A stretch of 64,000 nt of DNA from contig NZ_JACAQA010000005.1 in assembly GCF_013385425.1 (NCBI RefSeq), forward strand, positions 230,344 through 294,343, in the 5' to 3' direction. Made by a program: the position numbers and the translations under genes. Positions within the stretch are counted from its first letter, which is position 1. Each line of letters opens with the position of its first letter. The notes below the pieces were generated by a model. It was not told where the DNA came from. It saw nothing but the letters and a program-made list of their open reading frames with translations, and searched no databases. The stretch comes from Pseudomonas gingeri. Lineage in GTDB: Bacteria; Pseudomonadota; Gammaproteobacteria; Pseudomonadales; Pseudomonadaceae. Shown piece by piece: positions 8,525-18,091 of this stretch.

Positions 8525-11166
8525 CAGCGTTTCACCAATCCAGTCAAGCCGCCTGCAATCAGGGCGGCGGTATCGGCCAATGCGACCAGCGGATCAAGTC
8601 CTGCCGGCACGGCCATGTAACGGGGTTCCCAATCAGGCTGGAACTTGTCCTTGAAACGACGCAGGCCCTGGAAGTTGTAGAGCTGCTCGCCGCGTTGGAA
8701 CACCATCGAGCCCAGACGCTGGGTCAGTGGTGCGCCACGCCGTGGTTGCAGGCCTGACAGCGGGACCATCCCCAGGCTGAAACGCGCGTATCCGTGAGCC
8801 TTATAATGCTGAATCAGGCCAACCATCAAGAACTCCATGGTCAGCTTGGGGGCGTCGGGGTGCGAACGCATCAGGTCGAGACTGGCCAGTTCATGGCTGT
8901 GGGTCTCGAGCAGATTGGCGAACGCCACCGGGCGCCCCTCGAAATGGATGATCGCAACGCGGAAGTGGTTGATGTACTCGGGGCTGAAACGGCCCAGGGA
9001 GAAACCTTTCTCGCGCACGTTCTTGCCGGTGAGCCAGGCGTCGGAGATGACCTTGAGCTCATCCAGCGGCGCCTGCCCCGGTTCGTAGATCTCCAGCGAC
9101 AGGCCGTCGCGGCTACCACGGTTCCAGGTGTAGCGCAGGTCCTTCATCTCCTTGCCCTTGGACTCGAGGTCAAAGCGGTGCAGGTCGACCCGGGCTTCTT
9201 CGCCGAGCTTGATGGCGGTCAGGCCGATGTCCATGTAGTACGGCAGGTTTTCCGCACGCACCTGATAGAACACCGGACGGGCATGATGGGTGTCGCACAG
9301 GTCGCGGAATTGCCAGATCAGTTCGGCACGCTGGCGCGCCGGGCCGATCGGGTCATACAGCGCCACCAGGCTGCGGCCACGACGGGCGTACATCAGGAAA
9401 GCGGTGTCGGTGGGGTGGAACAGGAACGCCTTGTCGCCGGTCAGGGCCAGGCCGCCATCAGGCTGGTCCGAGGCCATCAGCACCTTGACCGCCCGCTCCA
9501 TTTCATCGGGCGTGGGCTGGTGGATCACTGGGCGCGCGGTACGCAGCAACCAGGTCAGCGAAACGGCGACCAGGACCACGGCGGCCCCCAGCAGTGAACG
9601 CAGGCCACGGGGGGCATCACCATCCAGCGCGAACTGCCACCACAGCTCGTGGCTGTAGGGCACGTCCTGGTAGGCGAACAGCAGCAGCCAGACCGAGGCA
9701 CCGAGTACGCAGAGACTGGCCACTAAATAGAGTGGCGAGAACGGCAGTTCGGTGAGGCGGCTGGGTCGATAGAAGGAGCGGCGGAAAATCCCCAGCAGGC
9801 AGGCGGTGGCCGTCAGCATGCTGGCTTCTTCCCAGTCGAAACCCTTGAGCAGCGAGAGCAGGGCGCCCACCAGCAGCAAGGTCATGGTCAGCATCCAGGC
9901 GGCGGACAGGCGTCGACGCAGGCCCTGGGCCAGCAGCAGGCACAACACGCCCACCAGGCTGGCGCCGAAGTGCGAGGCGTCGATCAGGCGGTCCGGTACC
10001 AGGAAGTCGATGCCTTCCAGGCGTGTGTCGATTTCCGGGGTCGCGCCGGAGAACAGCAGGACCACACCGGACAGGAACACCAGTACGGCGAGGATCGGTG
10101 CCGCGAAACCCGATGCCACCCGCATGCTCTGGCGGGTACTCATCAGCCGCTGGGCTTCGGTACTCAGCAGGGCCAGGCAGGCCAGCAGCAAGGGCAACAG
10201 CACATAGATCAGGCGATAGAGCAGCAGCGCGGCGGCCAGTGGTGCGGCGCCCAGTTCATTGGCAAAGGCGGCCAGCAGGATCGCTTCGAACACGCCCACG
10301 CCGCCGGGCACATGGCTGAGCACACCGGCGGCCAGGGCCAGCAGGTACACCAGCAGGAAGGCGCCGAACGGTGGGGCTACGGGCAACAGCAGATAGAGCA
10401 CGGTCGCGGCGGCGGCCACGTCCAGGGCGGTAATCACCAGTTGCAGCAGGGTCAGTCGGGCACTCGGCAGGCGCAGGGTGCGACGTCCGACCTTGACCAG
10501 CAGGTTGTCCTTGATCGGTTGTTCCGGCAGGCGCCGGCGATAGATGCCGACCGCCAGCAGGGCGGTCAAGGCCAGCACGACCACGGCGATGCCGCCGAGG
10601 AGATAGATCGGCAAGTGCAGGGCTTCGGACGCCGCGGGCAGGTTGCTCAGGGTTGCCAGGGCGGCCAGGGGGGGCAGCGCGCAACCCAGCGAGAGACTGG
10701 CGAACAGGGTCATCCGCGCGACTTCGGCGGCCCCCAGGCCGAAACGGGCATAGAGTCGATAGCGCACCGAACCGCCGGACAGCAGCGACAAACCAATGGC
10801 GTTGCCGATGGCGAAGGCGGTGAAACCGCCGAGTGCCAGAGTGCGCTTCGGCAGTTGTACATCAGCGTAACGGCTGGCGGACCACTCATAGCCCAGCAGG
10901 ATAATGAAGCCGATGGCGGTCGCCGCCAGGGCGCCGGCCAATGCTGGCTTGGGCACGCTGAGAATCGAATCGTGCAGGGCGTCCAGGTCGAGTTCGATCA
11001 ACAGGTGGCGACAGGCGATCAGGGCGATAGCGAACAGGAACAGAGTGATGGCCAGGCCGACGGACTGCCGGTACTTGCTCAACAGATCCAGCCAACGGAG
11101 ACGGTTGGCGGAGATCGGGTGTGTTGCTGTAACAGTATCGTGTGGTTCGGACGAGTTGGCGCGCAT
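8524..11166 (-). CDS. mprF: Phosphatidylglycerol lysyl/alanyltransferase-flippase MprF
   Basis: About 880 residues. The N-terminal half (residues about 35-550) is a chain of roughly 14 membrane helices forming the flippase domain. The C-terminal cytoplasmic domain of about 300 residues, with DKAFLFHPTDTAFLMY, FYQVRAENLPYY and RFKDKFQPDWEPRY, is the DUF2156 GNAT-fold transferase that moves an amino acid from aminoacyl-tRNA onto phosphatidylglycerol. In P. aeruginosa the homologue uses alanyl-tRNA; the amino acid used here cannot be read from sequence. The product reduces negative surface charge and raises resistance to cationic peptides. The ATG was chosen over an adjacent TTG; GAGGTG lies just upstream. 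It is first gene of the operon with the virJ-like gene. Confidence 0.95.
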   Translation of the reverse strand: MRANSSEPHDTVTATHPISANRLRWLDLLSKYRQSVGLAITLFLFAIALIACRHLLIELDLDALHDSILSVPKPALAGALAATAIGFIILLGYEWSASRYADVQLPKRTLALGGFTAFAIGNAIGLSLLSGGSVRYRLYARFGLGAAEVARMTLFASLSLGCALPPLAALATLSNLPAASEALHLPIYLLGGIAVVVLALTALLAVGIYRRRLPEQPIKDNLLVKVGRRTLRLPSARLTLLQLVITALDVAAAATVLYLLLPVAPPFGAFLLVYLLALAAGVLSHVPGGVGVFEAILLAAFANELGAAPLAAALLLYRLIYVLLPLLLACLALLSTEAQRLMSTRQSMRVASGFAAPILAVLVFLSGVVLLFSGATPEIDTRLEGIDFLVPDRLIDASHFGASLVGVLCLLLAQGLRRRLSAAWMLTMTLLLVGALLSLLKGFDWEEASMLTATACLLGIFRRSFYRPSRLTELPFSPLYLVASLCVLGASVWLLLFAYQDVPYSHELWWQFALDGDAPRGLRSLLGAAVVLVAVSLTWLLRTARPVIHQPTPDEMERAVKVLMASDQPDGGLALTGDKAFLFHPTDTAFLMYARRGRSLVALYDPIGPARQRAELIWQFRDLCDTHHARPVFYQVRAENLPYYMDIGLTAIKLGEEARVDLHRFDLESKGKEMKDLRYTWNRGSRDGLSLEIYEPGQAPLDELKVISDAWLTGKNVREKGFSLGRFSPEYINHFRVAIIHFEGRPVAFANLLETHSHELASLDLMRSHPDAPKLTMEFLMVGLIQHYKAHGYARFSLGMVPLSGLQPRRGAPLTQRLGSMVFQRGEQLYNFQGLRRFKDKFQPDWEPRYMAVPAGLDPLVALADTAALIAGGLTGLVKR

Positions 11167-11406
11167 CAATCACCTCTAGGATTGTGCGCGACAGGATGGG
11201 GGTATCCAGCCAAGTTACCAATCCCTATGGACAAAATAATTGCAAATATTAACGTGTCTGGCCGTTGTACGGCGACCCACGCCCCGGGCTGTTGTAGAGG
11301 AAGTTTGTTGCGGATTCAGCTTAGCCTGTGCACCCATTGACTGCGTTATCCGTCGAGGGTTCGATCCGTCCTGCCTTGATTGGATGAAAGTTTTTTTGGC
11401 GGATAC

Positions 11407-11437
11407 AAAAAAGGCCACTCTTTCGAGCAGCCTTTTC
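11407..11437 (-). terminator. Terminator downstream of the left tRNA-fMet gene
   Basis: AAAAGGC and GCCTTTT flank a loop that itself contains CTCTTTCGAG. It sits just 3' of the left tRNA gene and is repeated almost exactly after the second copy at 11682. Confidence 0.8.
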
Positions 11438-11444
11438 TGATATT

Positions 11445-11521
<77 letters not shown>

Positions 11522-11681
11522 TCTGTGTGGCGGCATTCTACAGCCGAACGGCGGGGTGTCAACCGTTAATGGTCCGTTTGGTCAAAATAATGTGCAAAAC
11601 CTCGATTTGACCGGCTGCTTTCGCTAAGTATCAGACAATCAAGGTTTTTTCAGGCTGCCAGGTGAAAACACCCACGCACAA

Positions 11682-11712
11682 AAAAGGCCACTCTTTCGAG
11701 TAGCCTTTTTTG
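11682..11712 (-). terminator. Terminator downstream of the right tRNA-fMet gene
   Basis: AAAAAAGGC and GCCTTTTTT hairpin, nearly identical to the element after the other tRNA copy, which shows that the duplicated unit included the terminator. Confidence 0.8.
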
Positions 11713-11717
11713 ATGTT

Positions 11718-11794
<77 letters not shown>

Positions 11795-12012
11795 TCTGTG
11801 TGTCGGCATTCTACAGAGAAACGCTGGGCTGTCAAACCCTAATTGAGGAAAACCCCTTTATTGTTCAACCGCTTAGCGCTTGAGGTGGGCTCTTCATCGG
11901 GGCTTGGGGCCATGCTGGGCAAGGCTTCCAGCTCTATCGACGAGTGCTTTTCGATTAAAAAAATAAATTCATAGGGGTTGTTTCCTACAAGTAAAGAGGA
12001 AGAATCAAACTA

Positions 12013-12028
12013 CTGGTGCTATATACAG
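12013..12028 (+). promoter_or_regulatory. LexA (SOS) box upstream of dinB
   Basis: CTGGTGCTATATACAG fits the LexA consensus CTG-N10-CAG exactly. It lies 61 bases before the dinB ATG, in an otherwise non-coding gap of about 290 bases after the tRNA pair. Confidence 0.8.
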
Positions 12029-12088
12029 GTGTCGGTGAGATACTGCTGGCCTGTAGTGTTTCCGCTCCCTGAATGAACCTGTGTTTTC

Positions 12089-13150
12089 ATGACGCAACGC
12101 AAAATCATCCACGTCGACTGTGATTGCTTCTACGCCGCCATCGAGATGCGTGATAACCCGAGCCTGGCCGGCAAGCCCATGGCGGTGGGCGGTTCAGCGG
12201 ATCGGCGGGGGGTGATTGCCACCTGCAATTACGAGGCGCGAGCCTTTGGCGTGCGTTCGGCGATGTCGTCGCGGCATGCCTTGAGCCTGTGTCCGGACCT
12301 GGTCATCGTCAAGCCGCGCATGGATGCCTATAAGGAAGCGTCGAAGGATATCCAGGCGATCTTTCGCGACTACACCGATCTGATCGAGCCCTTGTCCCTG
12401 GATGAAGCCTACCTCGACGTGTCCGACAGCCCGCACTTTGCCGGCAGCGCGACACGCATTGCCCAGGACATCCGGCGCCGGGTCTCCAAGCAATTGCATA
12501 TCACCGTCTCCGCCGGAGTGGCGCCGAACAAGTTTCTGGCCAAGATCGCCAGCGACTGGAAAAAGCCCAACGGATTGTTTGTGATCACACCGGATCAGGT
12601 GGAGGACTTCGTTGCCGGCTTGCCGGTCAACAAGCTGCACGGGGTCGGCAAGGTCACGGCGGACAAGCTCGGGCGATTGGGAATTACCGATTGCCTGCAA
12701 TTGCGCGAATGGGGCAAGTTGGCCCTGGTCCGCGAGTTCGGCAGTTTTGGCGAGCGCCTGTGGGGATTGGCCCGGGGCATCGATGAGCGGCTGGTGCACA
12801 ACGATAGCCGGCGGCAGTCGGTGAGTGTCGAAAACACCTACGATGTTGACTTGCCGGACCTTGCCAGTTGCCTGGAAAAACTCCCCGAACTGATGGAAAC
12901 CCTCGCCGGGCGCATTGCCCGACTCGACAGCAGCTATCGGCCGGGCAAGCCGTTCGTCAAAGTGAAGTTCCACGACTTTACCCAGACGACCCTGGAGCAG
13001 GCCGGGGCAGGGCGGGATCTGGAGGGTTATCGGCAGTTGCTGAGCCAGGCTTTTGCCCGAGGCGACCGGCCGGTGCGGTTGTTGGGGATTGGTGTGCGTT
13101 TGCAGGATTTGCGCGGTGGGCATGAACAGCTGGAGTTGTTCAGCGGCTGA
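12089..13150 (+). CDS. dinB: DNA polymerase IV
   Basis: 353 residues of a Y-family polymerase. Visible are the first catalytic Asp in HVDCDCFYAAIEM (Asp10), the second catalytic site SLDEAYLDV (residues about 100-110), the helix-hairpin-helix region NKLHGVGKVTADKLG, and a C-terminal little-finger domain ending HEQLELFSG; a short QLELF-type tail is the usual beta-clamp-binding motif. It extends mismatched or damaged primer ends in the cytoplasm. A LexA box upstream makes it part of the SOS response. Confidence 0.96.
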   Translation: MTQRKIIHVDCDCFYAAIEMRDNPSLAGKPMAVGGSADRRGVIATCNYEARAFGVRSAMSSRHALSLCPDLVIVKPRMDAYKEASKDIQAIFRDYTDLIEPLSLDEAYLDVSDSPHFAGSATRIAQDIRRRVSKQLHITVSAGVAPNKFLAKIASDWKKPNGLFVITPDQVEDFVAGLPVNKLHGVGKVTADKLGRLGITDCLQLREWGKLALVREFGSFGERLWGLARGIDERLVHNDSRRQSVSVENTYDVDLPDLASCLEKLPELMETLAGRIARLDSSYRPGKPFVKVKFHDFTQTTLEQAGAGRDLEGYRQLLSQAFARGDRPVRLLGIGVRLQDLRGGHEQLELFSG

Positions 13151-13180
13151 AGCGATTAGTCTTCAGCCCGCTCGAACGCT

Positions 13181-14134
13181 TCAGTCGGCCGCGGGATCCG
13201 CCACCAGCCGCCCGGCTTTTTTGGTCAGGGTCTTGAGAAACTCACGCTGCAACTCGGGATCGTTGCGGGTCAGTTCGATCAGGCTCTGCTCCAGTTCGCT
13301 GGCTTCGTCCTCCAGCCCCAACTCCGACAGGCGCTTGACCCGATGCACCCATTGGTTGACGTCGTCACCCTCCAGGTCGTTGTAGATCAGGTCGTGGGCC
13401 TCCAGCAGCTTGCCGCGCAGCTTGCTGCTGATGGACAGGCTGGAGTCCGAGTGAATTTCACCCTGGGCATCTTCCACGCGGATCTGCAGGTTGCCGATGC
13501 GATACAGGTCCTGCTCGGCAAACGGGCTGTCCAGCAGGTTGAGGCGCAGCACGCCATTGCGGTCGGTGGTCAGCTCGGCGGTCTGTTTGCCGGCGACTAC
13601 TTCCACCGGGCGTTCGGACCACGGCAGGCTCGAGTATTCCGTACGCTTGTCGCGCTGGATTTCCTCGACCCCGGCCAGGTTCTGCTGGGCACGGCCGCCG
13701 GACTCGACGTTCATGAACGGATTGAGGCCGTCGATGCCGTCCTTGAGCCAGCCATGGGTCATGCTGTCCGGTATATGGCCGAGGGCAAAGATATTGGCCA
13801 CATTGGCGCCGGCGCCACCGATCAGGGCCAGGACCCCGAGCGGCATTTCATAGACCTTGCGCCAGCCTTGATAAGGCGTGTAGCGATCATAACGACGGGT
13901 AACATCGAACTCGGTGACTTCGAAGGTCTTCTGCTCGTGAATCCGCACGCGACGTTGCGGCAGCTCGAGAACCTTGGGGTCACCGACATCGATCTGCAGG
14001 CTGTGAGCGAGCAGTTTGCGCTCGACACGCTCTTCATGCTCGCTGCGTTGTGACATCTGGTTGGCGCAGCCGCTGACCAGCAGGGCGCCGCACAAGGCGG
14101 CGCCCCCGAGGGCTAAGGTACTTCGATTGAACAT
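13181..14134 (-). CDS. Predicted outer-membrane lipoprotein, function unknown
   Basis: 317 residues. A 22-residue signal peptide ends in the lipobox LVSGC with Cys23 as the lipidation site; Ala24-Asn25 follows, without the Asp+2 retention signal, so outer-membrane sorting is likely. The mature part is hydrophilic apart from a short hydrophobic stretch, VLALIGGAGANVANIFALG, near residues 100-120. I do not recognise a functional family. It is transcribed with and downstream of proS, 17 bases apart, suggesting co-transcription. Confidence 0.75.
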   Translation of the reverse strand: MFNRSTLALGGAALCGALLVSGCANQMSQRSEHEERVERKLLAHSLQIDVGDPKVLELPQRRVRIHEQKTFEVTEFDVTRRYDRYTPYQGWRKVYEMPLGVLALIGGAGANVANIFALGHIPDSMTHGWLKDGIDGLNPFMNVESGGRAQQNLAGVEEIQRDKRTEYSSLPWSERPVEVVAGKQTAELTTDRNGVLRLNLLDSPFAEQDLYRIGNLQIRVEDAQGEIHSDSSLSISSKLRGKLLEAHDLIYNDLEGDDVNQWVHRVKRLSELGLEDEASELEQSLIELTRNDPELQREFLKTLTKKAGRLVADPAAD

Positions 14135-14151
14135 GGGCGCTCTATCTGGAC

Positions 14152-15867
14152 TCAGCGACGGATACGGGCCTGAAGGAAGGACAGCACGTCGGCGACCGGC
14201 AGCGCGTGCGCCTCGGCCTCGGTGCGGCTCTTGTATTCCAGGTTGCCTTCGGCCAGGCCGCGGTCGCTGACCACGATCCGATGGGGAATGCCGATCAGTT
14301 CCATGTCGGCGAACTTGATGCCCGGGCTGGTTTTCTTGTCGCGGTCGTCCAGCAGCACTTCGAAGCCGGCGGCCGTCAATTCGGCGTAGAGCTTGTCGGT
14401 GGCTTCGCGAACCTGTTCGGTTTCATAGCGCAGCGGTACCAGGGCGATCTGGAACGGCGCCAGGGAGTCGCTCCAGATGATGCCGTTGGCGTCGTTGTTC
14501 TGCTCGATGGCGGCAGCGACCACGCGGGACACGCCAATACCGTAGCAACCCATGGTCAGGGTCACCGGCTTGCCGTTTTCGCCCAGGACCTGGCACTTCA
14601 TCGCTTCGCTGTACTTGGTGCCCAGCTGGAAGATGTGGCCGACTTCGATGCCGCGCTTGATCTCCAGGGTGCCCTTGCCGTCCGGGCTCGGATCGCCGGC
14701 CACGACGTTGCGCAGGTCGGCCACGGTCGGTACGGGCAGGTCGCGTTCCCAGTTGACGCCGAAGTAGTGCTTGTCGTCGATGTTGGCGCCGATACCGAAG
14801 TCGCTCATCAGCTCGACCGAACGGTCGATGATGATCGGCAGCGGCAGGTTCAACGGGCCGAGGGAGCCGGCACCGGCACCGATGGCGTCACGCAGTTCGG
14901 CATCGGAAGCCATGACCAGCGGGCTGGCAACGCCTGGCTGGTTGGCGGCCTTGATTTCGTTCAGCTCGTGATCGCCGCGGATGATCAGGGCAATCAGCTT
15001 GCCTTCTTCTTCGGCGTGGACGATCAGGGTCTTGACGGTCTTTTCGATCGCCAGGTTGTAGCCTTCGACCAACTGCGCAATGGTTTTTGCATCAGGGGTG
15101 TCGACCAGGCGCAGGGCTTCGGTCGGCGCCGCGCGCGAGGTTTCGCGAGGCACGGCTTCGGCCTTCTCGATATTCGCCGCGTACTCGGAGCCGTTGCTGA
15201 AGACGATATCGTCTTCGCCGGACTCGGCCAGTACGTGGAACTCATGGGAGCCGGCGCCGCCGATGGAGCCGTTGTCCGCTTCCACCGGGCGGAACTTCAG
15301 GCCCAGGCGGGTAAAGACATTGCAGTACGCCTGGTGCATGCGGTCGTAGGTGATCTGCAGCGAGGCCTGGTCGACGTGGAAGGAGTAGGCGTCCTTCATG
15401 ATGAATTCGCGACCGCGCATCAGGCCGAAGCGTGGGCGGATTTCGTCACGGAATTTGGTCTGGATCTGGTACAGGTTGATCGGCAGTTGCTTGTAGCTGC
15501 TCAGCTCGTTGCGGCACAGATCGGTGATCACTTCTTCGTGGGTAGGGCCGGCACAGAAGTCGCGGTCGTGGCGATCTTTCAGGCGCAGCAGCTCAGGGCC
15601 ATATTGTTCCCAACGACCGGATTCCTGCCACAGTTCAGCCGGCTGGATGCCGGGCATCAGCACTTCCAGGGCGCCGGCCGCGTTCATTTCCTCGCGCACG
15701 ATGGCTTCGACCTTGCGCATGACACGCAGGCCCATGGGCAGCCAGGTGTACAGGCCGGAAGCGAGTTTGCGGATCATCCCGGCGCGCAGCATCAGCTGAT
15801 GGCTGATCACGACCGCGTCGGAAGGTGTTTCTTTCTGTGTGGCGAGCAAATATTGACTGGTGCGCAT
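14152..15867 (-). CDS. proS: Prolyl-tRNA synthetase
   Basis: 571 residues of the bacterial-type class II enzyme. Motif 2 region includes [27 protein letters not shown], motif 3 includes [14 protein letters not shown], and the YbaK-like editing domain that removes misacylated Ala-tRNAPro is inserted between them (residues about 230-380). It charges tRNAPro with proline in the cytoplasm. Length is standard for gamma-proteobacteria. Confidence 0.97.
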   Translation of the reverse strand: MRTSQYLLATQKETPSDAVVISHQLMLRAGMIRKLASGLYTWLPMGLRVMRKVEAIVREEMNAAGALEVLMPGIQPAELWQESGRWEQYGPELLRLKDRHDRDFCAGPTHEEVITDLCRNELSSYKQLPINLYQIQTKFRDEIRPRFGLMRGREFIMKDAYSFHVDQASLQITYDRMHQAYCNVFTRLGLKFRPVEADNGSIGGAGSHEFHVLAESGEDDIVFSNGSEYAANIEKAEAVPRETSRAAPTEALRLVDTPDAKTIAQLVEGYNLAIEKTVKTLIVHAEEEGKLIALIIRGDHELNEIKAANQPGVASPLVMASDAELRDAIGAGAGSLGPLNLPLPIIIDRSVELMSDFGIGANIDDKHYFGVNWERDLPVPTVADLRNVVAGDPSPDGKGTLEIKRGIEVGHIFQLGTKYSEAMKCQVLGENGKPVTLTMGCYGIGVSRVVAAAIEQNNDANGIIWSDSLAPFQIALVPLRYETEQVREATDKLYAELTAAGFEVLLDDRDKKTSPGIKFADMELIGIPHRIVVSDRGLAEGNLEYKSRTEAEAHALPVADVLSFLQARIRR

Positions 15868-15984
15868 GGTTGGCCGTTGTCGCTTGCTGATGACTGAAAA
15901 TGACTGAGCATTGTACGGGTGTGATCCGGCGACGTACAGGCGTGTCGCCGCACCGCTCCGGGGGAGAGCGGTGCGGGCCTGTAT

Positions 15985-17529
15985 TTACGGGGTTTCTTCG
16001 CCGACGGCGGTGGGTATCGCGCCTTCGCCACGGCTGGACTGATACCAGTGCAGGGCGATCAGGATCAGGGTCGGAATACCCATCACGGCGGTAATGATGA
16101 AGAACTTGTGGTAGCCGAACTTTTCCACCATCACCCCGGAATAACCGCCGATCAGGCGCGGCAGCAGGAGCATGATCGAACTGAGCAGGGCGTACTGGGT
16201 GGCGGAGAACTTCAGGTTGGTCAGGCTCGACAGGTAGGCGACGAAGGCCGAGGTCGCCAGGCCCGAACTGAAGTTGTCCAGGGAGATGGTGACGATCAGC
16301 ATCTTCAGGTTCGGGCCCATATCGGCCAGCAGCATGAACAGCAGGTTGGTCGCCGCCGAGGCCGCGCCGCCGATGAACAGGATCGGCAGGATGCCGAAGC
16401 GCACGATCAGCAGGCCACCCATGCCGGCCCCGATCAGGGTCATGATCAGGCCGAAGATCTTGCTGACCCCGGCGATCTGGTCCTTGGTAAAGCCCTGGTC
16501 GATATAGAACACGTTGGCCATCACGCCCATCACCGTGTCCGACATCCGATAGGTGGCGATCAGCCCCAGCAATAGCAGGGCCTGCCAGCGATAACGGACG
16601 ATAAAGTCGTTGACCGGCGTCAGCACCGGCGCCAGGCCGCGACGGCCCATGCTCGACAGGCAGAGGGTGGTGAGGATGGTATAGAGGATAGCGCGCAGGA
16701 AGGCACGGTCTTCCAGCAGCAGGTCAAGCATGCTCCGGCCCTGGAACAGCACGCTGGCGAAATCGGTGTTGTAGAGCTGGGTGAACATCGCCGGTACCGA
16801 GACCAGCAGGACGATCAGCACGAAGACCGAGGACAGCTGGTGCACGAAGCTGTAGCGCCCGGCGGAGAGCTGGGTCCTTAGCGGCACTGGCGGTTCGCGC
16901 ATGAAGAAGGTGGTGAGCAGCGCCGGAATCATCAGCAGGCCGAACAGCACGTAGGTGCCGGTCCAGGCCGAATGCTTGTAGCTGAAGCCGGTGGAACCGA
17001 AACCTTCGGCGATAAACAGCGCGCCGGCGGTGGCCAGCAGGGCGGCAACCCGATACCCCGACATATAGCTGGCAGCCAGGGCGGCCTGCTGGCTGTCGTT
17101 GGCGATTTCCAGGCGATAGGCGTCCACCGCGATGTCCTGGGTCGCGGAGGCGAAGGCCACGACAACAGCAATGGCGATCAGCCAGGACAGGTGTTTCTGA
17201 GGATCGCAGAAACCCATGCCGATCAACCCGAGGACGATCAGGATCTGCGCCAGCACCAACCAGGAACGGCGGCGCCCGAGTTTTCCGAGCAACGGCAGGC
17301 GCCATTGGTCGAGCAGCGGCGACCACACCCATTTGAAGGCGTAGGCGAGGCCGATCAGGCTGGCATAACCGATGGTTTCACGGGCCACGCCGGCTTCACG
17401 CAGCCAGACGGAAAGCGTGGAAAACACCAACATATAAGGCAGACCGGCGGCGAAACCGAGCAGCAGGAGCACGAGTGTCGAGGGGCTGGCATAAGCGGCG
17501 AGCGCGGCGCGCCAGGTTTTACGGGGCAT
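15985..17529 (-). CDS. ampG: AmpG family muropeptide transporter
   Basis: 514 residues, a major-facilitator protein with about 12-14 membrane helices. Typical AmpG motifs are LLLGFAAGLPYMLVFSTLSVWLREAGV near the N-terminus, GLAYAFKWVWSPLLDQ, GRRRSWL and DAYRLE. AmpG imports GlcNAc-anhydroMurNAc peptides released from the cell wall, feeding recycling and, in Pseudomonas, AmpR-controlled beta-lactamase induction. Length is between E. coli AmpG (491) and P. aeruginosa AmpG. It runs convergently towards nothing close; proS follows in the same direction. Confidence 0.93.
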   Translation of the reverse strand: MPRKTWRAALAAYASPSTLVLLLLGFAAGLPYMLVFSTLSVWLREAGVARETIGYASLIGLAYAFKWVWSPLLDQWRLPLLGKLGRRRSWLVLAQILIVLGLIGMGFCDPQKHLSWLIAIAVVVAFASATQDIAVDAYRLEIANDSQQAALAASYMSGYRVAALLATAGALFIAEGFGSTGFSYKHSAWTGTYVLFGLLMIPALLTTFFMREPPVPLRTQLSAGRYSFVHQLSSVFVLIVLLVSVPAMFTQLYNTDFASVLFQGRSMLDLLLEDRAFLRAILYTILTTLCLSSMGRRGLAPVLTPVNDFIVRYRWQALLLLGLIATYRMSDTVMGVMANVFYIDQGFTKDQIAGVSKIFGLIMTLIGAGMGGLLIVRFGILPILFIGGAASAATNLLFMLLADMGPNLKMLIVTISLDNFSSGLATSAFVAYLSSLTNLKFSATQYALLSSIMLLLPRLIGGYSGVMVEKFGYHKFFIITAVMGIPTLILIALHWYQSSRGEGAIPTAVGEETP

Positions 17530-17572
17530 GGGCTGGAATCTGCCTCAGGTTAACGGAAACAAAGCGCGCACT

Positions 17573-17926
17573 CTAACCGCTGTGCTCTATCGGGCGCCAG
17601 CCATGGCGCTTGATATCGACACGATTGTTCAGGACCGTCAGGCCTTCAGTCCGCAGCCGGGCGCGTTGTTCGTCGCCGGAGGGGCTGCCGGCGGGCAGGC
17701 TGATCCGACCGCCGGCACCCAGCACCCGATGCCAGGGCAGGCTCGTATCGGCGGGCAACTGGCTCAAGGTCCGTCCGACAAAACGGGCGGCACGCCCCAG
17801 ACCCGCCAGCTCGGCCAGTTGGCCATAGGTCACGACCCGGCCTTCGGGCACTTGCGCCAGGGTCAGGTAAAGGGCGGTGCGGCGCATCTGTGCAGGGCTT
17901 TCGCCGCCGCTGCTGTCGTCGGTCAT
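17573..17926 (-). CDS. atl: Alkyltransferase-like protein (ATL, MGMT family)
   Basis: 117 residues corresponding to the C-terminal DNA-binding domain of O6-alkylguanine-DNA alkyltransferase: VPEGRVVTYGQLAELAG and the active-site segment LPWHRVLGAGGRISL. The catalytic Cys of the normal PCHRV motif is Trp, which defines alkyltransferase-like proteins such as E. coli YbaZ. These bind O6-alkylguanine without repairing it and pass the lesion to nucleotide excision repair. The promoter would lie in the gap towards the DUF481 gene, which is divergent. Confidence 0.88.
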   Translation of the reverse strand: MTDDSSGGESPAQMRRTALYLTLAQVPEGRVVTYGQLAELAGLGRAARFVGRTLSQLPADTSLPWHRVLGAGGRISLPAGSPSGDEQRARLRTEGLTVLNNRVDIKRHGWRPIEHSG

Positions 17927-18091
17927 TGAGGCAGTCCTGTTCGGGGGGCTGGCTGCTTGTGTAGGTTATTTCTGTGAGTCATGGGTGATTATTGAACTAG
18001 GGTGTTGTCCAGTCGGTCACTCCTTGGTCAAGGCATTGCCCCGCGGGATAATGCCGGTTTTTTTCCGCAAACCCGAGTCCTCTCTCTGCTT

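Noticed and set aside
14206..15897. Plus-strand frame of 563 codons opposite proS
   Set aside because: Shadow of proS with low-complexity Gly/Val/Gln/Asp content.
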